Shown one piece after another: positions 18,039-26,829 of a DNA stretch of 64,000 nt (the first letter of the stretch is position 1; each line of letters begins with the position of its first letter). Position numbers and translations under genes: made by a program. Source of the stretch: Streptomyces sp. NBC_01549 (GTDB taxonomy: Bacteria > Actinomycetota > Actinomycetes > Streptomycetales > Streptomycetaceae); assembly GCF_026339955.1 (NCBI RefSeq), contig NZ_JAPEPW010000001.1, positions 6,159,001 through 6,223,000 on the forward strand, written 5' to 3'. The notes under the pieces are model-generated. The model was not told the origin of the DNA. It did no database searches and was given only the letters and a program-made list of their open reading frames with translations.

Positions 18039-19883
18039 ATGACTGAGTATGGCCGGGGCGCAGGCTCCGAACCGTGGAATCCGGAGGACCCGTTGTACGG
18101 GGATGGCGGATGGGAAGGGCAGGCCGTCGACGGCCAGTCCCCCTACGGCGGCCAGCCGCAGCACTATCCGCAGCAGCCGCAGCACTATCCGCAGCAGCCG
18201 CAGCCGCAGCCGCAGCCGCAGCCGCAGCCGCAGGCGCAGTACGGCGAATGGGGTCCCGGTCCGCAGGGCGGCTACGGCCAGGGTCAGCAGCACTACCACG
18301 GCCAGGGTCAGCAGGAGTACCACGGTCAGGAGCAGCAGCAGTACAACAACCAGGGGCAGCAGCAGTTCCACGACCAGGGACAGCAGCACTTTCCCGGCCA
18401 GGGCCAGCAGCAGTACGCCGGCCAGGAGCAGCAGTACGTCGATCCGGGTCAGCAGCAGTACCACGGCCAGGAGCAGCAGCAGTACCACAACGGCGGGTGG
18501 GACAACGGGACGCAGCGCCAAGTCGCCTACGCCGCCGACCCGACGGACCCGTACGGGGACCAGGCCGCCGTGTACGCCGCCGAGCAGCCGGACCAGTACG
18601 GCACGCCCGACGCGTACCCGCCGCCGGAGCCGCCCGCCCGCCGCCGTGCCGAGCCCGAACCGGAGACCGACTGGGACCCGGGTCCCGATCAGGGTGAACA
18701 CGCCTTCTTCGCGGGCGGTGACGACGATGACGACGACCTCGACGACGACCCCAAGGCCGGCCGCGGCGACCGGAAGGTCCGTGGCGGCAAGAGCGACAAG
18801 GGCAAGAAGCGCCGCAGTGGCTGCGCCTGCCTGATGGTGGTGCTGGTCTTCGGCGGCGGTATCAGCGCAGTCGGATATTACGGGTACCATACCTACCAAA
18901 ATCGTTTCGGACCGGCTCCGGACTACGCGGGTGACGGCTCGGGCGAGGTGACGGTCGAGATTCCCAAGGGTGCGTTCGGTTATGCGATCGGACGGGTGCT
19001 GAAGGACGCCGGCATCGTCAAGAGCGTCGACGCCTTCGTCTCCGCTCAGCAGCAGACCCCCAATGGGGACAAGATCCAGGCGGGCGCGTATGTGCTGAAG
19101 AAGGGCATGTCGGCTGCCAGCGCGGTCAAGCTGATGCTCGACCCCAAGAGCCAGAACAATGTGATCGTCGCTCCCGGGCAACGCAACATCCTTGTCTACC
19201 AGGCGATCGACAAGAAGCTCGATCTCGCGGACGGCACCACTGGGAAGATCGCCAAGAAGGAGTACAAAACCTTCGGACTTCCCAGCTGGGCGGGCAACAG
19301 CAAGGACATAAAGGATCCGCTGGAAGGATTCCTCTACCCGGCGACGTATCCCGCCGCGAAGGGCATGAAGCCCGAGGCGATCCTGAAGCAGATGGTGGCG
19401 CAGGCCAAGGAGAAGTACGCGGCGTACAACCTCACGGCCAAGGCCAAGGAACTGAACCTGGAGAGCCCGCTGCAGGTCGTCACGGTCGCGAGCCTCGTCC
19501 AGGCCGAGGGCAAGACCCACGACGATTTCCGCAAGATGGCCGAGGTGATCTACAACCGTCTCAAGGCCACGAACACGGAGACCAACAGGAAGCTCCAGTT
19601 CGACTCGACCTTCAATTATCTGAAGGGCCAGAGCAACATCAACATCAGCGAGTCCGAGATCAACAGCAACATGGACCCGTACAACACCTATACGCGGAGG
19701 GGCCTGCCGCCCGGGCCGATCGGAAACCCCGGGGACGACGCGTTCAAGGCGACGTTCAACCCGACCAGTGACGGCTGGATCTATTTCGTGGCGACCGACG
19801 GGCAGAGCAACACCGAATTCGCCAAGACCTATGCGGAATTCCAGAAGCTCAAGGACAAGTTCAATGAGAGTTCGGGCAACTGA
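18039..19883 (+). CDS. mltG: Endolytic transglycosylase MltG with Gln-rich N-terminal extension
   Basis: 614 residues, much longer than the roughly 340 of E. coli MltG. Residues 35-165 are a Gln/Pro/Tyr/His-rich repetitive tract, followed by a Pro/Glu region, an acidic cluster (DDDDDDLDDD, about 225-237), a basic stop-transfer-like KKRR, and one transmembrane helix (about 260-282). The extracytoplasmic YceG/MltG domain is C-terminal, with catalytic E490 in SLVQAEGKTHDDF and the LQFDSTFNY and NPYNTY-like (MDPYNTYTRRGLPPGPIGNPG) motifs. It cleaves nascent peptidoglycan strands. Its 3' end overlaps aroE by 20 bases. Confidence 0.93.
   Translation: MTEYGRGAGSEPWNPEDPLYGDGGWEGQAVDGQSPYGGQPQHYPQQPQHYPQQPQPQPQPQPQPQAQYGEWGPGPQGGYGQGQQHYHGQGQQEYHGQEQQQYNNQGQQQFHDQGQQHFPGQGQQQYAGQEQQYVDPGQQQYHGQEQQQYHNGGWDNGTQRQVAYAADPTDPYGDQAAVYAAEQPDQYGTPDAYPPPEPPARRRAEPEPETDWDPGPDQGEHAFFAGGDDDDDDLDDDPKAGRGDRKVRGGKSDKGKKRRSGCACLMVVLVFGGGISAVGYYGYHTYQNRFGPAPDYAGDGSGEVTVEIPKGAFGYAIGRVLKDAGIVKSVDAFVSAQQQTPNGDKIQAGAYVLKKGMSAASAVKLMLDPKSQNNVIVAPGQRNILVYQAIDKKLDLADGTTGKIAKKEYKTFGLPSWAGNSKDIKDPLEGFLYPATYPAAKGMKPEAILKQMVAQAKEKYAAYNLTAKAKELNLESPLQVVTVASLVQAEGKTHDDFRKMAEVIYNRLKATNTETNRKLQFDSTFNYLKGQSNINISESEINSNMDPYNTYTRRGLPPGPIGNPGDDAFKATFNPTSDGWIYFVATDGQSNTEFAKTYAEFQKLKDKFNESSGN
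18158..18510 (+). repeat. Gln-rich coding repeats inside mltG
   Basis: A tandem PQHYPQQ-type duplication is followed by six perfect copies of the hexamer ccgcag at 18198-18233 (Pro-Gln). About eight degenerate units of the type GQGQQxYHGQ then run to about 18510. The tract lies entirely in the predicted cytoplasmic N-terminal region and is expected to vary in length between strains. Confidence 0.85.
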
Positions 19884-20703
19884 CGCCCGAAGGGCCGCGG
19901 TACTCGGCTCCCCGATCGCCCATTCCCTCTCGCCGGTGCTGCATCGCACCGCGTACCGGGAACTGGGACTCGACGACTGGTCCTACGACCGTTTCGAGGT
20001 CGACGAGGAGGCGCTGCCGGGCTTCCTCGGGGACCTCGGTCCCGGGTGGGCGGGCCTGTCGCTGACCATGCCGCTCAAACGGGCCGTCATCCCGCTGCTT
20101 GACGAGGTCAGTGAGACGGCGGCCTCCGTGGAGGCGGTCAACACCGTCGTGTTCACCGACGACGGGCGCCGCGTCGGAGACAACACCGACATCCCCGGGA
20201 TGGTCGCCGCGCTGCGCGAGCGCGGGATCGAGCAGGTGGACTCCGCCGCGATCCTCGGCGCGGGCGCCACCGCCTCCTCCGCGCTGGCCGCGCTCGCCCG
20301 GATCTGCACCGGCGAGGTCGTCGCCTATGTCCGCAGCGCGGAGCGGGCTGCCGAGATGCGGCAGTGGGGCGAGCGGCTCGACGTCGAGGTCCGTACGGAG
20401 GACTGGGCGCACGCCGCGCGGGCCCTGCGCGCCCCGCTCGTGATCGCGACCACCCCGGCGGGCACGACGGACGCCCTGTCCGCCGCGGTACCGGAACGGC
20501 CCGCGACGCTCTTCGACGTGCTGTACGACCCGTGGCCCACCGACCTCGCGGCTCGCTGGTCCGGCTACGGCGGCGCCGTGGTCAGTGGACTCGACCTCCT
20601 GGTGCATCAGGCGGTGCTCCAGGTCGAACAGATGACCGGACGCGCGCCCGCGCCGCTCGACGCCATGCGCAAGGCGGGCGAGCAGGCCCTCGCGAGCCGC
20701 TGA
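19864..20703 (+). CDS. aroE: Shikimate dehydrogenase
   Basis: 279 residues from ATG 19864, inside the 3' end of mltG. The frame is open further upstream, but MRVRATDARRAAVLGSPIAHSLSP fits the family start. The substrate-binding SLSP motif (21-24), catalytic Lys (K72 in SLTMPLK), EAVNTV and VGDNTDIPG are intact. The NADP Rossmann segment reads AAILGAGATASSALAAL. It reduces 3-dehydroshikimate to shikimate, and leads into aroC-aroK-aroB 178 bases downstream. Confidence 0.94.
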   Translation: MRVRATDARRAAVLGSPIAHSLSPVLHRTAYRELGLDDWSYDRFEVDEEALPGFLGDLGPGWAGLSLTMPLKRAVIPLLDEVSETAASVEAVNTVVFTDDGRRVGDNTDIPGMVAALRERGIEQVDSAAILGAGATASSALAALARICTGEVVAYVRSAERAAEMRQWGERLDVEVRTEDWAHAARALRAPLVIATTPAGTTDALSAAVPERPATLFDVLYDPWPTDLAARWSGYGGAVVSGLDLLVHQAVLQVEQMTGRAPAPLDAMRKAGEQALASR

Positions 20704-20881
20704 GCCCCGCCCGGGGCGCTGGGTGGCGTCCCGCCTGATGGACCTGCGGCGGGACACCACGCCCGGACGTGGGAGGATCGGAGGTGGCGGGCCCGGGCCG
20801 CGCACCCGGTCGCGCCGTCGCCGTACACGAGGACGCGTGTACGCAGCAAGCAGTACCAGGGCGCGAGCATGAGGAGCACCG

Positions 20882-22066
20882 TTGAGCAGGTTGCGCTGGC
20901 TGACCGCGGGGGAGTCCCACGGTCCCGCACTTGTCGCGACGCTGGAGGGTCTTCCCGCCGGCGTGCCGATCACCACGGAGATGGTGGCGGACCACCTGGC
21001 CCGGCGGCGCCTGGGCTATGGGCGCGGTGCCCGGATGAAGTTCGAGCGCGACGAGGTCACCTTCCTGGGCGGTGTCCGGCACGGACTCACCCTCGGCTCG
21101 CCGGTGGCCGTCATGGTCGGCAACACCGAGTGGCCCAAGTGGGAGCAGGTCATGGCGGCCGACCCGGTGGACCCGTCGGTGCTGGCGGAGGTGGCCCGCA
21201 ACGCGCCGCTGACCCGGCCCCGGCCCGGCCACGCCGACCTCGCGGGCATGCAGAAGTACGGCTTCGACGAGGCCAGGCCGATCCTGGAGCGCGCCTCCGC
21301 CCGGGAGACCGCGGCCCGTGTCGCGCTGGGCGCGGTGGCCCGTTCGTACCTGAAGCAGACGGCCGGGATCGAGATCGTCTCGCACGTGGTCGAGCTGGCC
21401 GCGGCGAAGGCCCCGTACGGCGTCTACCCCAAGCCCTCGGACGTCGAGAGGCTCGACGCCGACCCGGTGCGCTGCCTCGACGCCGACGCGTCGAAGGCGA
21501 TGGTCGCGGAGATCGACCAGGCCCACAAGGACGGCGACACGCTCGGCGGCGTCGTCGAGGTGCTCGCGTACGGCGTGCCGGTGGGCCTCGGCTCGCACGT
21601 GCACTGGGACCGGCGCCTCGACGCCCGGCTCGCGGCCGCGCTCATGGGCATCCAGGCGATCAAGGGCGTCGAGGTCGGCGACGGCTTCGAGCTGGCCCGT
21701 GTGCCCGGCTCCAAGGCCCACGACGAGATCGTCCACACCGAGGACGGCATCCGCCGTACCTCCGGCCGTTCCGGCGGCACCGAGGGCGGTCTGACCACCG
21801 GCGAGCTGCTGCGCGTACGTGCCGCGATGAAGCCGATCGCGACCGTGCCGCGCGCGCTGGCCACCATCGACGTGGCGACCGGCGAGGCCGCCAAGGCCCA
21901 CCACCAGCGCTCCGACGTCTGCGCGGTCCCGGCCGCCGGAATCGTCGCCGAGGCCATGGTCGCCCTCGTCCTCGCGGACGCGGTGGCCGAGAAGTTCGGC
22001 GGCGACAGCGTGCCCGAGACGCGGCGCAACGTCGAGTCGTACCTCGAGAACCTGGTCGTGCGGTGA
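20882..22066 (+). CDS. aroC: Chorismate synthase
   Basis: 394 residues from a TTG start (MSRLRWLTAGESHGPAL), the last enzyme of the shikimate pathway. FMN-dependent fold signatures are present: GESHGPAL, RRRLGYGRGARMKFERDEV, GTEGGLTTGELL and RSDVCAVPAAGIVAEAM. An upstream gap of 178 bases follows aroE and may hold a promoter. The stop overlaps the aroK start (GTGA), showing translational coupling of aroC-aroK-aroB. Confidence 0.97.
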   Translation: MSRLRWLTAGESHGPALVATLEGLPAGVPITTEMVADHLARRRLGYGRGARMKFERDEVTFLGGVRHGLTLGSPVAVMVGNTEWPKWEQVMAADPVDPSVLAEVARNAPLTRPRPGHADLAGMQKYGFDEARPILERASARETAARVALGAVARSYLKQTAGIEIVSHVVELAAAKAPYGVYPKPSDVERLDADPVRCLDADASKAMVAEIDQAHKDGDTLGGVVEVLAYGVPVGLGSHVHWDRRLDARLAAALMGIQAIKGVEVGDGFELARVPGSKAHDEIVHTEDGIRRTSGRSGGTEGGLTTGELLRVRAAMKPIATVPRALATIDVATGEAAKAHHQRSDVCAVPAAGIVAEAMVALVLADAVAEKFGGDSVPETRRNVESYLENLVVR

Positions 22067-22581
22067 CCGCTGGACCGCTGGTCGTCCTCGTCGGGCCGAT
22101 GGGCGTGGGCAAGTCCACTGTCGGCGCACTGGTCGCCGAGCGGCTCGGCTGCGCCTACCGCGACACGGACGACGACATCGTGGCCGAGAAGGGCCGCACG
22201 ATCGCCGACATCTTCGTCGACGAGGGCGAGCCGGTCTTCCGCGCCATCGAGAAGAGCGCCGTGCACAAGGCGCTGGCCGAGCACGACGGGGTGCTGGCGC
22301 TGGGCGGCGGCTCGATCCTCGACGCCGACACCCGCGCGCTGCTCGCCGGGCACCGGGTCGTCTACCTCTCGATGGACGTCGAGGAGGCGGTCCAGCGCAC
22401 CGGCCTGAACGCGGCCCGTCCGCTGCTCGCGGTCAACCCGCGCCGGCAGTGGCGCGAGCTGATGGAGGCGCGCCGCCACCTGTACACCGAAGTGGCCCGG
22501 TCGGTCGTGCCGACCGACGGCCGCACCCCCGAAGAGGTCGCTCAAGCCGTCCTCGACGCACTGGAGTTGAAGGAAGCATGA
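22063..22581 (+). CDS. aroK: Shikimate kinase
   Basis: 172 residues from GTG 22063; the same frame is open far upstream, but that part is the antisense-like shadow of aroC. Walker A GPMGVGKS is at residues 11-18, with substrate-binding Asp (YRDTDDDIV), Arg in EPVFRAIE, GGGSI motif (LALGGGSILD) and lid Arg in NAARPLLAV. It phosphorylates shikimate on the 3-OH. It is coupled by 4-base overlaps to aroC and aroB. Confidence 0.96.
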   Translation: MTAGPLVVLVGPMGVGKSTVGALVAERLGCAYRDTDDDIVAEKGRTIADIFVDEGEPVFRAIEKSAVHKALAEHDGVLALGGGSILDADTRALLAGHRVVYLSMDVEEAVQRTGLNAARPLLAVNPRRQWRELMEARRHLYTEVARSVVPTDGRTPEEVAQAVLDALELKEA

Positions 22582-23669
22582 GCGAGGCAGTGACGCGTAT
22601 CCAGGTCGGCGGCACCGCGGGCACCGACCCCTACGAGGTTCTGGTCGGCCGTCAACTCCTCGGTGAACTGGGCGGGTTGATCGGCGACAAGGCCCAGCGC
22701 GTCGCGATCATCCACCCCGAGGCGCTCGCCGAGACCGGGGAGGCGCTCCGCGCCGACCTGGCCGGACAGGGCTTCGAGGCCGTCGCCATCCAGGTGCCCA
22801 ACGCGGAGGAGGCCAAGACCGCGGAGGTCGCCGCCTACTGCTGGAAGGCGCTGGGCCAGTCCGGCTTCACCCGCACCGACGTCATCGTCGGCGTGGGCGG
22901 CGGCGCCACCACCGACCTGGCCGGATTCGTGGCGGCGACCTGGCTGCGCGGGGTGCGCTGGATCGCCGTACCCACCACCGTGCTGGCCATGGTGGACGCG
23001 GCGGTCGGTGGCAAGACCGGCATCAACACCGCCGAGGGCAAGAACCTCGTCGGCTCCTTCCACCCGCCCGCGGGCGTGCTCTGCGACCTGGCCGCGCTCG
23101 ACTCGCTGCCGGTCAACGACTTCGTCTCCGGGCTCGCGGAGATCATCAAGGCCGGTTTCATCGCCGACCCGGTGATCCTGGAGCTCATCGAGTCCGACCC
23201 CGAGGCGGCACGGACGCCCGCGGGCCCGCACACCGCGGAGCTCATCGAGCGCTCCATCAAGGTGAAGGCCGAGGTCGTCTCCGGCGACCTCAAGGAGTCG
23301 GGGCTCCGCGAGATCCTCAACTACGGCCACACCCTCGCGCACGCCATCGAGAAGAACGAGCGCTACAAGTGGCGGCACGGCGCGGCCGTCGCCGTCGGTA
23401 TGCACTTCGCCGCCGAACTCGGCCGACTGGCGGGCCGGCTGGACGACGCGACCGCCGACCGCCACCGCACGATCCTGGAGTCCGTCGGCCTTCCGCTCAG
23501 CTACCGCTACGACCAGTGGCCCAAGCTGCTGGAGAACATGAAGGTCGACAAGAAGTCCCGCGGCAGCCTGCTGCGCTTCATCGTCCTGGACGGGCTGGCC
23601 AAGCCGACCGTCCTGGAGGGCCCCGACCCGGCCGTGCTCCTCGCCGCGTACGGCGAAGTGGGGGAGTAG
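22578..23669 (+). CDS. aroB: 3-dehydroquinate synthase
   Basis: 363 residues from ATG 22578 (ATGA overlap with aroK). NAD-binding GVGGGATTDLAGF, active-site KTGINTAEGKNLVGSFHPP, and the zinc ligand regions SGLAEIIKAG, LNYGHTLAHAIE and WRHGAAVAVGM are present. It converts DAHP to 3-dehydroquinate. The order aroC-K-B is the standard actinobacterial arrangement; the type II dehydroquinase often found after aroB is not next to it here. Confidence 0.97.
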   Translation: MSEAVTRIQVGGTAGTDPYEVLVGRQLLGELGGLIGDKAQRVAIIHPEALAETGEALRADLAGQGFEAVAIQVPNAEEAKTAEVAAYCWKALGQSGFTRTDVIVGVGGGATTDLAGFVAATWLRGVRWIAVPTTVLAMVDAAVGGKTGINTAEGKNLVGSFHPPAGVLCDLAALDSLPVNDFVSGLAEIIKAGFIADPVILELIESDPEAARTPAGPHTAELIERSIKVKAEVVSGDLKESGLREILNYGHTLAHAIEKNERYKWRHGAAVAVGMHFAAELGRLAGRLDDATADRHRTILESVGLPLSYRYDQWPKLLENMKVDKKSRGSLLRFIVLDGLAKPTVLEGPDPAVLLAAYGEVGE

Positions 23670-23725
23670 CTCCCAACGGGCCCCTGGTTGGCCCGATTTG
23701 CCCTCCCCTCATGGGCACTCCGCAG

Positions 23726-23761
23726 CTTCCCCGGCCGTTCACACAACGGCGGCCGGGGAAG
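23726..23761 (+). terminator. aroB terminator hairpin
   Basis: Perfect 12-bp arms, 23726-23737 (cttccccggccg) and 23750-23761, with an internal loop that can itself pair (ccgtt/aacgg). It lies 57 bases after the aroB stop. Confidence 0.8.
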
Positions 23762-23864
23762 GTACCGTTCGGCGGGGCCTCTCCCATGCCCTTTAGGCTG
23801 TGGGGGAGAGCGGGAGGCTCCGCTCGCCAGCGTCAATCGCCTGCACGAGACGGAGTGGCACCGG

Positions 23865-24743
23865 ATGCAGCACGCAGTGGGGGCTCCGCTGCCGCCGCCC
23901 CACCAGCCGGGGCACGGACCGGCCGCCGACTGGTCGTCGGCCGCACAGCACCCGGGACACCCGGGCGGACCCCCCGGTCCGGCGCCCATGAGCCCACCGG
24001 GCCCCGGCTTCGCCGGTCCGCCTCCGGGACATCCGGCACCGCCCTCGCACCTGCCGCATCCCGCGTCCCCGCAGCACGCCCCCGCACCGGCGATTCCCGA
24101 CACGACGGGCCATGTGCAACTGCCCCCGGGCGGCCCGGTCGCCATGCCCAGCGCGCCGCCCGCCACGGGCGCCCCCGACCCCACGGCGACCACCCTCGCC
24201 GTACTGCTCATCGGGCCCGCGGGCGCGGGCAAGACCAGCGTCGCCAAGTACTGGGCGGACCACCGCCGGGTGCCGACCGCCCACATCAGCCTCGACGACG
24301 TACGCGAATGGGTGCGCTCGGGCTTCGCCGATCCGCAGTCGGGGTGGAACGACCATTCGGAGGCGCAGTACCGCCTGGCCCGCCGCACCTGCGGCTTCGC
24401 CGCGCGGAACTTCCTGGCCAACGGCATCTCCTGCATCCTCGACGACGCGGTCTTCCCGGACCGCCCGGTCGTCGGCCTCGGCGGCTGGAAGCGACACGTC
24501 GGCCCGGGGTTGCTGCCCGTGGTGTTGTTGCCGGGCCTGGAGATAGTCCTGGAGCGCAACGCCGAGCGCTCCGGAAACCGCCGCCTGACCGACGAGGAAG
24601 TCGCCCGTATCCACGGCCGGATGGCCGGCTGGTACGGTTCCGGGCTCCCCATCATCGACAACTCCCAGCTGGACATCCCGTCCACGGCCCGCGTCCTGGA
24701 CGAAGTCCTGGCCCGCTCCCTCGCGAGCCCACCGCAGTGGTAG
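23865..24743 (+). CDS. P-loop ATP-binding protein with Pro-rich N-terminus (AAA/kinase-like)
   Basis: 292 residues from ATG 23865; the frame opens upstream to 23688, but that stretch overlaps the terminator. Residues 1-105 are Pro/Gly/His/Ala-rich and disordered. A small P-loop NTPase domain follows: Walker A GPAGAGKT (117-124), ISLDDVREWVRSGFADPQSG, SCILDDAVFPDRP as possible Walker B, then VLERNAERSGNRRLTDEEVARIHGRM resembling the lid of polynucleotide-kinase/zeta-like kinases. The substrate is unknown. Its position between aroB and the peptidase gene is conserved in Streptomyces as I recall. Confidence 0.8.
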   Translation: MQHAVGAPLPPPHQPGHGPAADWSSAAQHPGHPGGPPGPAPMSPPGPGFAGPPPGHPAPPSHLPHPASPQHAPAPAIPDTTGHVQLPPGGPVAMPSAPPATGAPDPTATTLAVLLIGPAGAGKTSVAKYWADHRRVPTAHISLDDVREWVRSGFADPQSGWNDHSEAQYRLARRTCGFAARNFLANGISCILDDAVFPDRPVVGLGGWKRHVGPGLLPVVLLPGLEIVLERNAERSGNRRLTDEEVARIHGRMAGWYGSGLPIIDNSQLDIPSTARVLDEVLARSLASPPQW

Positions 24744-25095
24744 CCCGGCGAGAGCGGCGGTAACGCGTCGGCCGCACGCCGCACGGCATCGGTGGAGGAG
24801 CGCCGGGCGGCTCGCGGCAGAGCGCCGTCCGCGACCCCGTAGGGGTGCCGTATCCGTGGCGTCGCCGCCCGCCGATGTCCGGAGTACCGCCGGGGTGCTT
24901 GCCTCCGACGTGCCGGTCCCCTGGGGGGTGCCCCGCGAGCCGGGGCGCACCGCCTGTCGGACCCCCGCCGATCGCAGTCGAGGAACCAGCCCCCTGAACC
25001 CTCGCCGCGGTGCCTCCGCCTTACCGTCGGCCGCCTGCCGCCCATCCGGCCCCGCTGGAACGGCGACATCGCGTCGACGCTCGTAGGCTCGATTT
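24744..25095. other. Non-coding region upstream of the PepQ-like gene
   Basis: 352 bases, GC-rich, with open frames on both strands that look like composition artefacts (Arg/Pro/Ala-rich). No hairpin, promoter or protein remnant that I can defend. It presumably carries the promoter for the downstream pepQ-efp-nusB run. Confidence 0.4.
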
Positions 25096-26202
25096 ATGTC
25101 AGAGGTGTACGCGGCGCGACGCGAGCGGCTTCGGGAGCGCTGTGCGGCGGGCGGCAGCGCGACGGCGCTCGTCACCCGCCCGGCCAACGTGAGGTACCTC
25201 GGGGGCGCGGCCCCGCGCGGTGCCGTCCTCCTGCTGGGCACGAGCGAGGACCTGCTGCTCTGCGGCGCTCCGCCGAGCGGCGAGGCCGGCGAGGGGCGTC
25301 CCGACGAGGCGCTGCGCGTGGTGGTGCTGCCGCGCGCCGGAGGCGACCCGGCCGTGGCCGCCGCCGATGCCGCCCTCGCCCAGGGCGCCGATTCCCTGGC
25401 CGTCGAGGAGCACCACCTCACCGTGGCCCGGCACCGGGCCATCGGCTCGGTGGCCCCCCGCCTGCGCCTCGCCGACCTGGGCTGCGCGGTGGAGCAGCTG
25501 CGGGTGATCAAGGACGAGGAGGAGATCTCCTGTCTGCGGATCGGCGCCGAGATCGCCGACCAGGCGCTCGGGGAGCTCCTCGAGTCCATCCTCGTCGGCC
25601 GCACCGAGCGCCATCTCGCGCTGGAGCTGGAGCGCCGGCTCGTCGACCACGGCGCCGACGGTCCCGCCTTCGCGACCTCCGTCGGCACCGGACCGAACTC
25701 CGGACGGCGCACGCACCGGCCCACCGACCGGCGCGTCGAGGAGGGAGATTTCCTTTCCGTCTGCCTGGGCGCGACCTATCGCGGCTACCGCTGTGAAATC
25801 GGCCGTACCTTCGTGATCGGCACCTCGCCCGCCGACTGGCAGATCGAGTTGTACGACCTCGTCTTCGCCGCCCAGCGGGCCGGACGCGAGGCGCTGGCGC
25901 CCGGCGCCGCCTACCGTGACGTGGACCGGGCAGCCCGCCAGGTGCTCGACTCCGCGGGGCACGCGGAGGGCCTTCCTCCGCTGACCGGACACGGTGTGGG
26001 GCTCGAAATCGACGAGGACCCGCAGCTCGCTCCCGCAGCCATGGGTAAACTGGACGCTTGCGTGCCGGTCACCGTCGAACCGGGGGTCCACCTCCCGGGC
26101 CGGGGCGGTGTCAGGATCGATGACACGCTCGTCGTACGCCCCGAGGCGGACGGCGGACCCGAGCTACTCACCATCACGACCAAGGAACTGCTCGCGCTCT
26201 AG
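25096..26202 (+). CDS. M24-family (PepQ/aminopeptidase P-like) protein with altered metal site
   Basis: 368 residues. The N-terminal creatinase-like domain (1-135) is followed by the M24 pita-bread domain. Aligned to E. coli aminopeptidase P, the five metal ligands D, D, H, E, E appear as C223 (SVCLGA), E234 (YRCEIGRTF), H299 (TGHGVGLEIDE), E328 (VTVEPG) and D342 (VRIDDT). The first Asp is lost, and two others are swapped Asp/Glu. Classical dimetal Xaa-Pro cleavage is therefore doubtful. It lies directly upstream of efp, a pairing also seen in many bacteria. Confidence 0.88.
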   Translation: MSEVYAARRERLRERCAAGGSATALVTRPANVRYLGGAAPRGAVLLLGTSEDLLLCGAPPSGEAGEGRPDEALRVVVLPRAGGDPAVAAADAALAQGADSLAVEEHHLTVARHRAIGSVAPRLRLADLGCAVEQLRVIKDEEEISCLRIGAEIADQALGELLESILVGRTERHLALELERRLVDHGADGPAFATSVGTGPNSGRRTHRPTDRRVEEGDFLSVCLGATYRGYRCEIGRTFVIGTSPADWQIELYDLVFAAQRAGREALAPGAAYRDVDRAARQVLDSAGHAEGLPPLTGHGVGLEIDEDPQLAPAAMGKLDACVPVTVEPGVHLPGRGGVRIDDTLVVRPEADGGPELLTITTKELLAL

Positions 26203-26260
26203 CCAATCGCTACGCGCGTGTCCCGGGGTCGTCCACGTCAGTCCAGGAGATTCCGCAACC

Positions 26261-26827
26261 GTGGCTTCCACGAACGACCTCAAGAACGGCCTGGTGCTCA
26301 AGCTCGACGGAGGCCAGCTCTGGTCCGTCGTCGAGTTCCAGCACGTCAAGCCCGGCAAGGGCCCGGCCTTCGTGCGCACCAAGCTGAAGAACGTGCTCTC
26401 CGGCAAGGTCGTCGACAAGACGTTCAACGCCGGCGTCAAGGTCGAGACGGCCACGATCGACAAGCGCGACATGCAGTTCTCGTACATGGACGGCGAGTAC
26501 TTCGTCTTCATGGACATGGACACGTACGACCAGCTCATGGTCGACCGCAAGTCCGTCGGCGACGCCGCCAACTTCCTGATCGAGGGCTTCACCGCCACCG
26601 TCGCGCAGCACGAGGGCGAGGTGCTCTTCGTCGAGCTGCCGGCCGCCGTCGAGCTCGTCATCCAGGAGACCGAGCCGGGTGTCCAGGGCGACCGCTCCAC
26701 CGGCGGCACCAAGCCCGCCACCCTGGAGACCGGTCACCAGATCCAGGTCCCGCTCTTCATCACCACCGGTGAGAAGATCAAGGTCGACACCCGCACGAGC
26801 GACTACCTCGGCCGGGTGAACAGCTAA
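26261..26827 (+). CDS. efp: Translation elongation factor P
   Basis: 188 residues from GTG 26261 (MASTNDLKNGLVLKLDGG). It has the three-domain OB/KOW fold and C-terminal EF-P signature (DTRTSDYLGRV). The domain I loop reads HVKPGKGPAF, putting K33 at the tip inside a palindromic PGKGP. Published work on actinobacterial EF-P describes this loop as functioning without lysine modification. It rescues ribosomes stalled at polyproline. It is followed by nusB after 2 bases. Confidence 0.97.
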   Translation: MASTNDLKNGLVLKLDGGQLWSVVEFQHVKPGKGPAFVRTKLKNVLSGKVVDKTFNAGVKVETATIDKRDMQFSYMDGEYFVFMDMDTYDQLMVDRKSVGDAANFLIEGFTATVAQHEGEVLFVELPAAVELVIQETEPGVQGDRSTGGTKPATLETGHQIQVPLFITTGEKIKVDTRTSDYLGRVNS

Positions 26828-26829
26828 CC

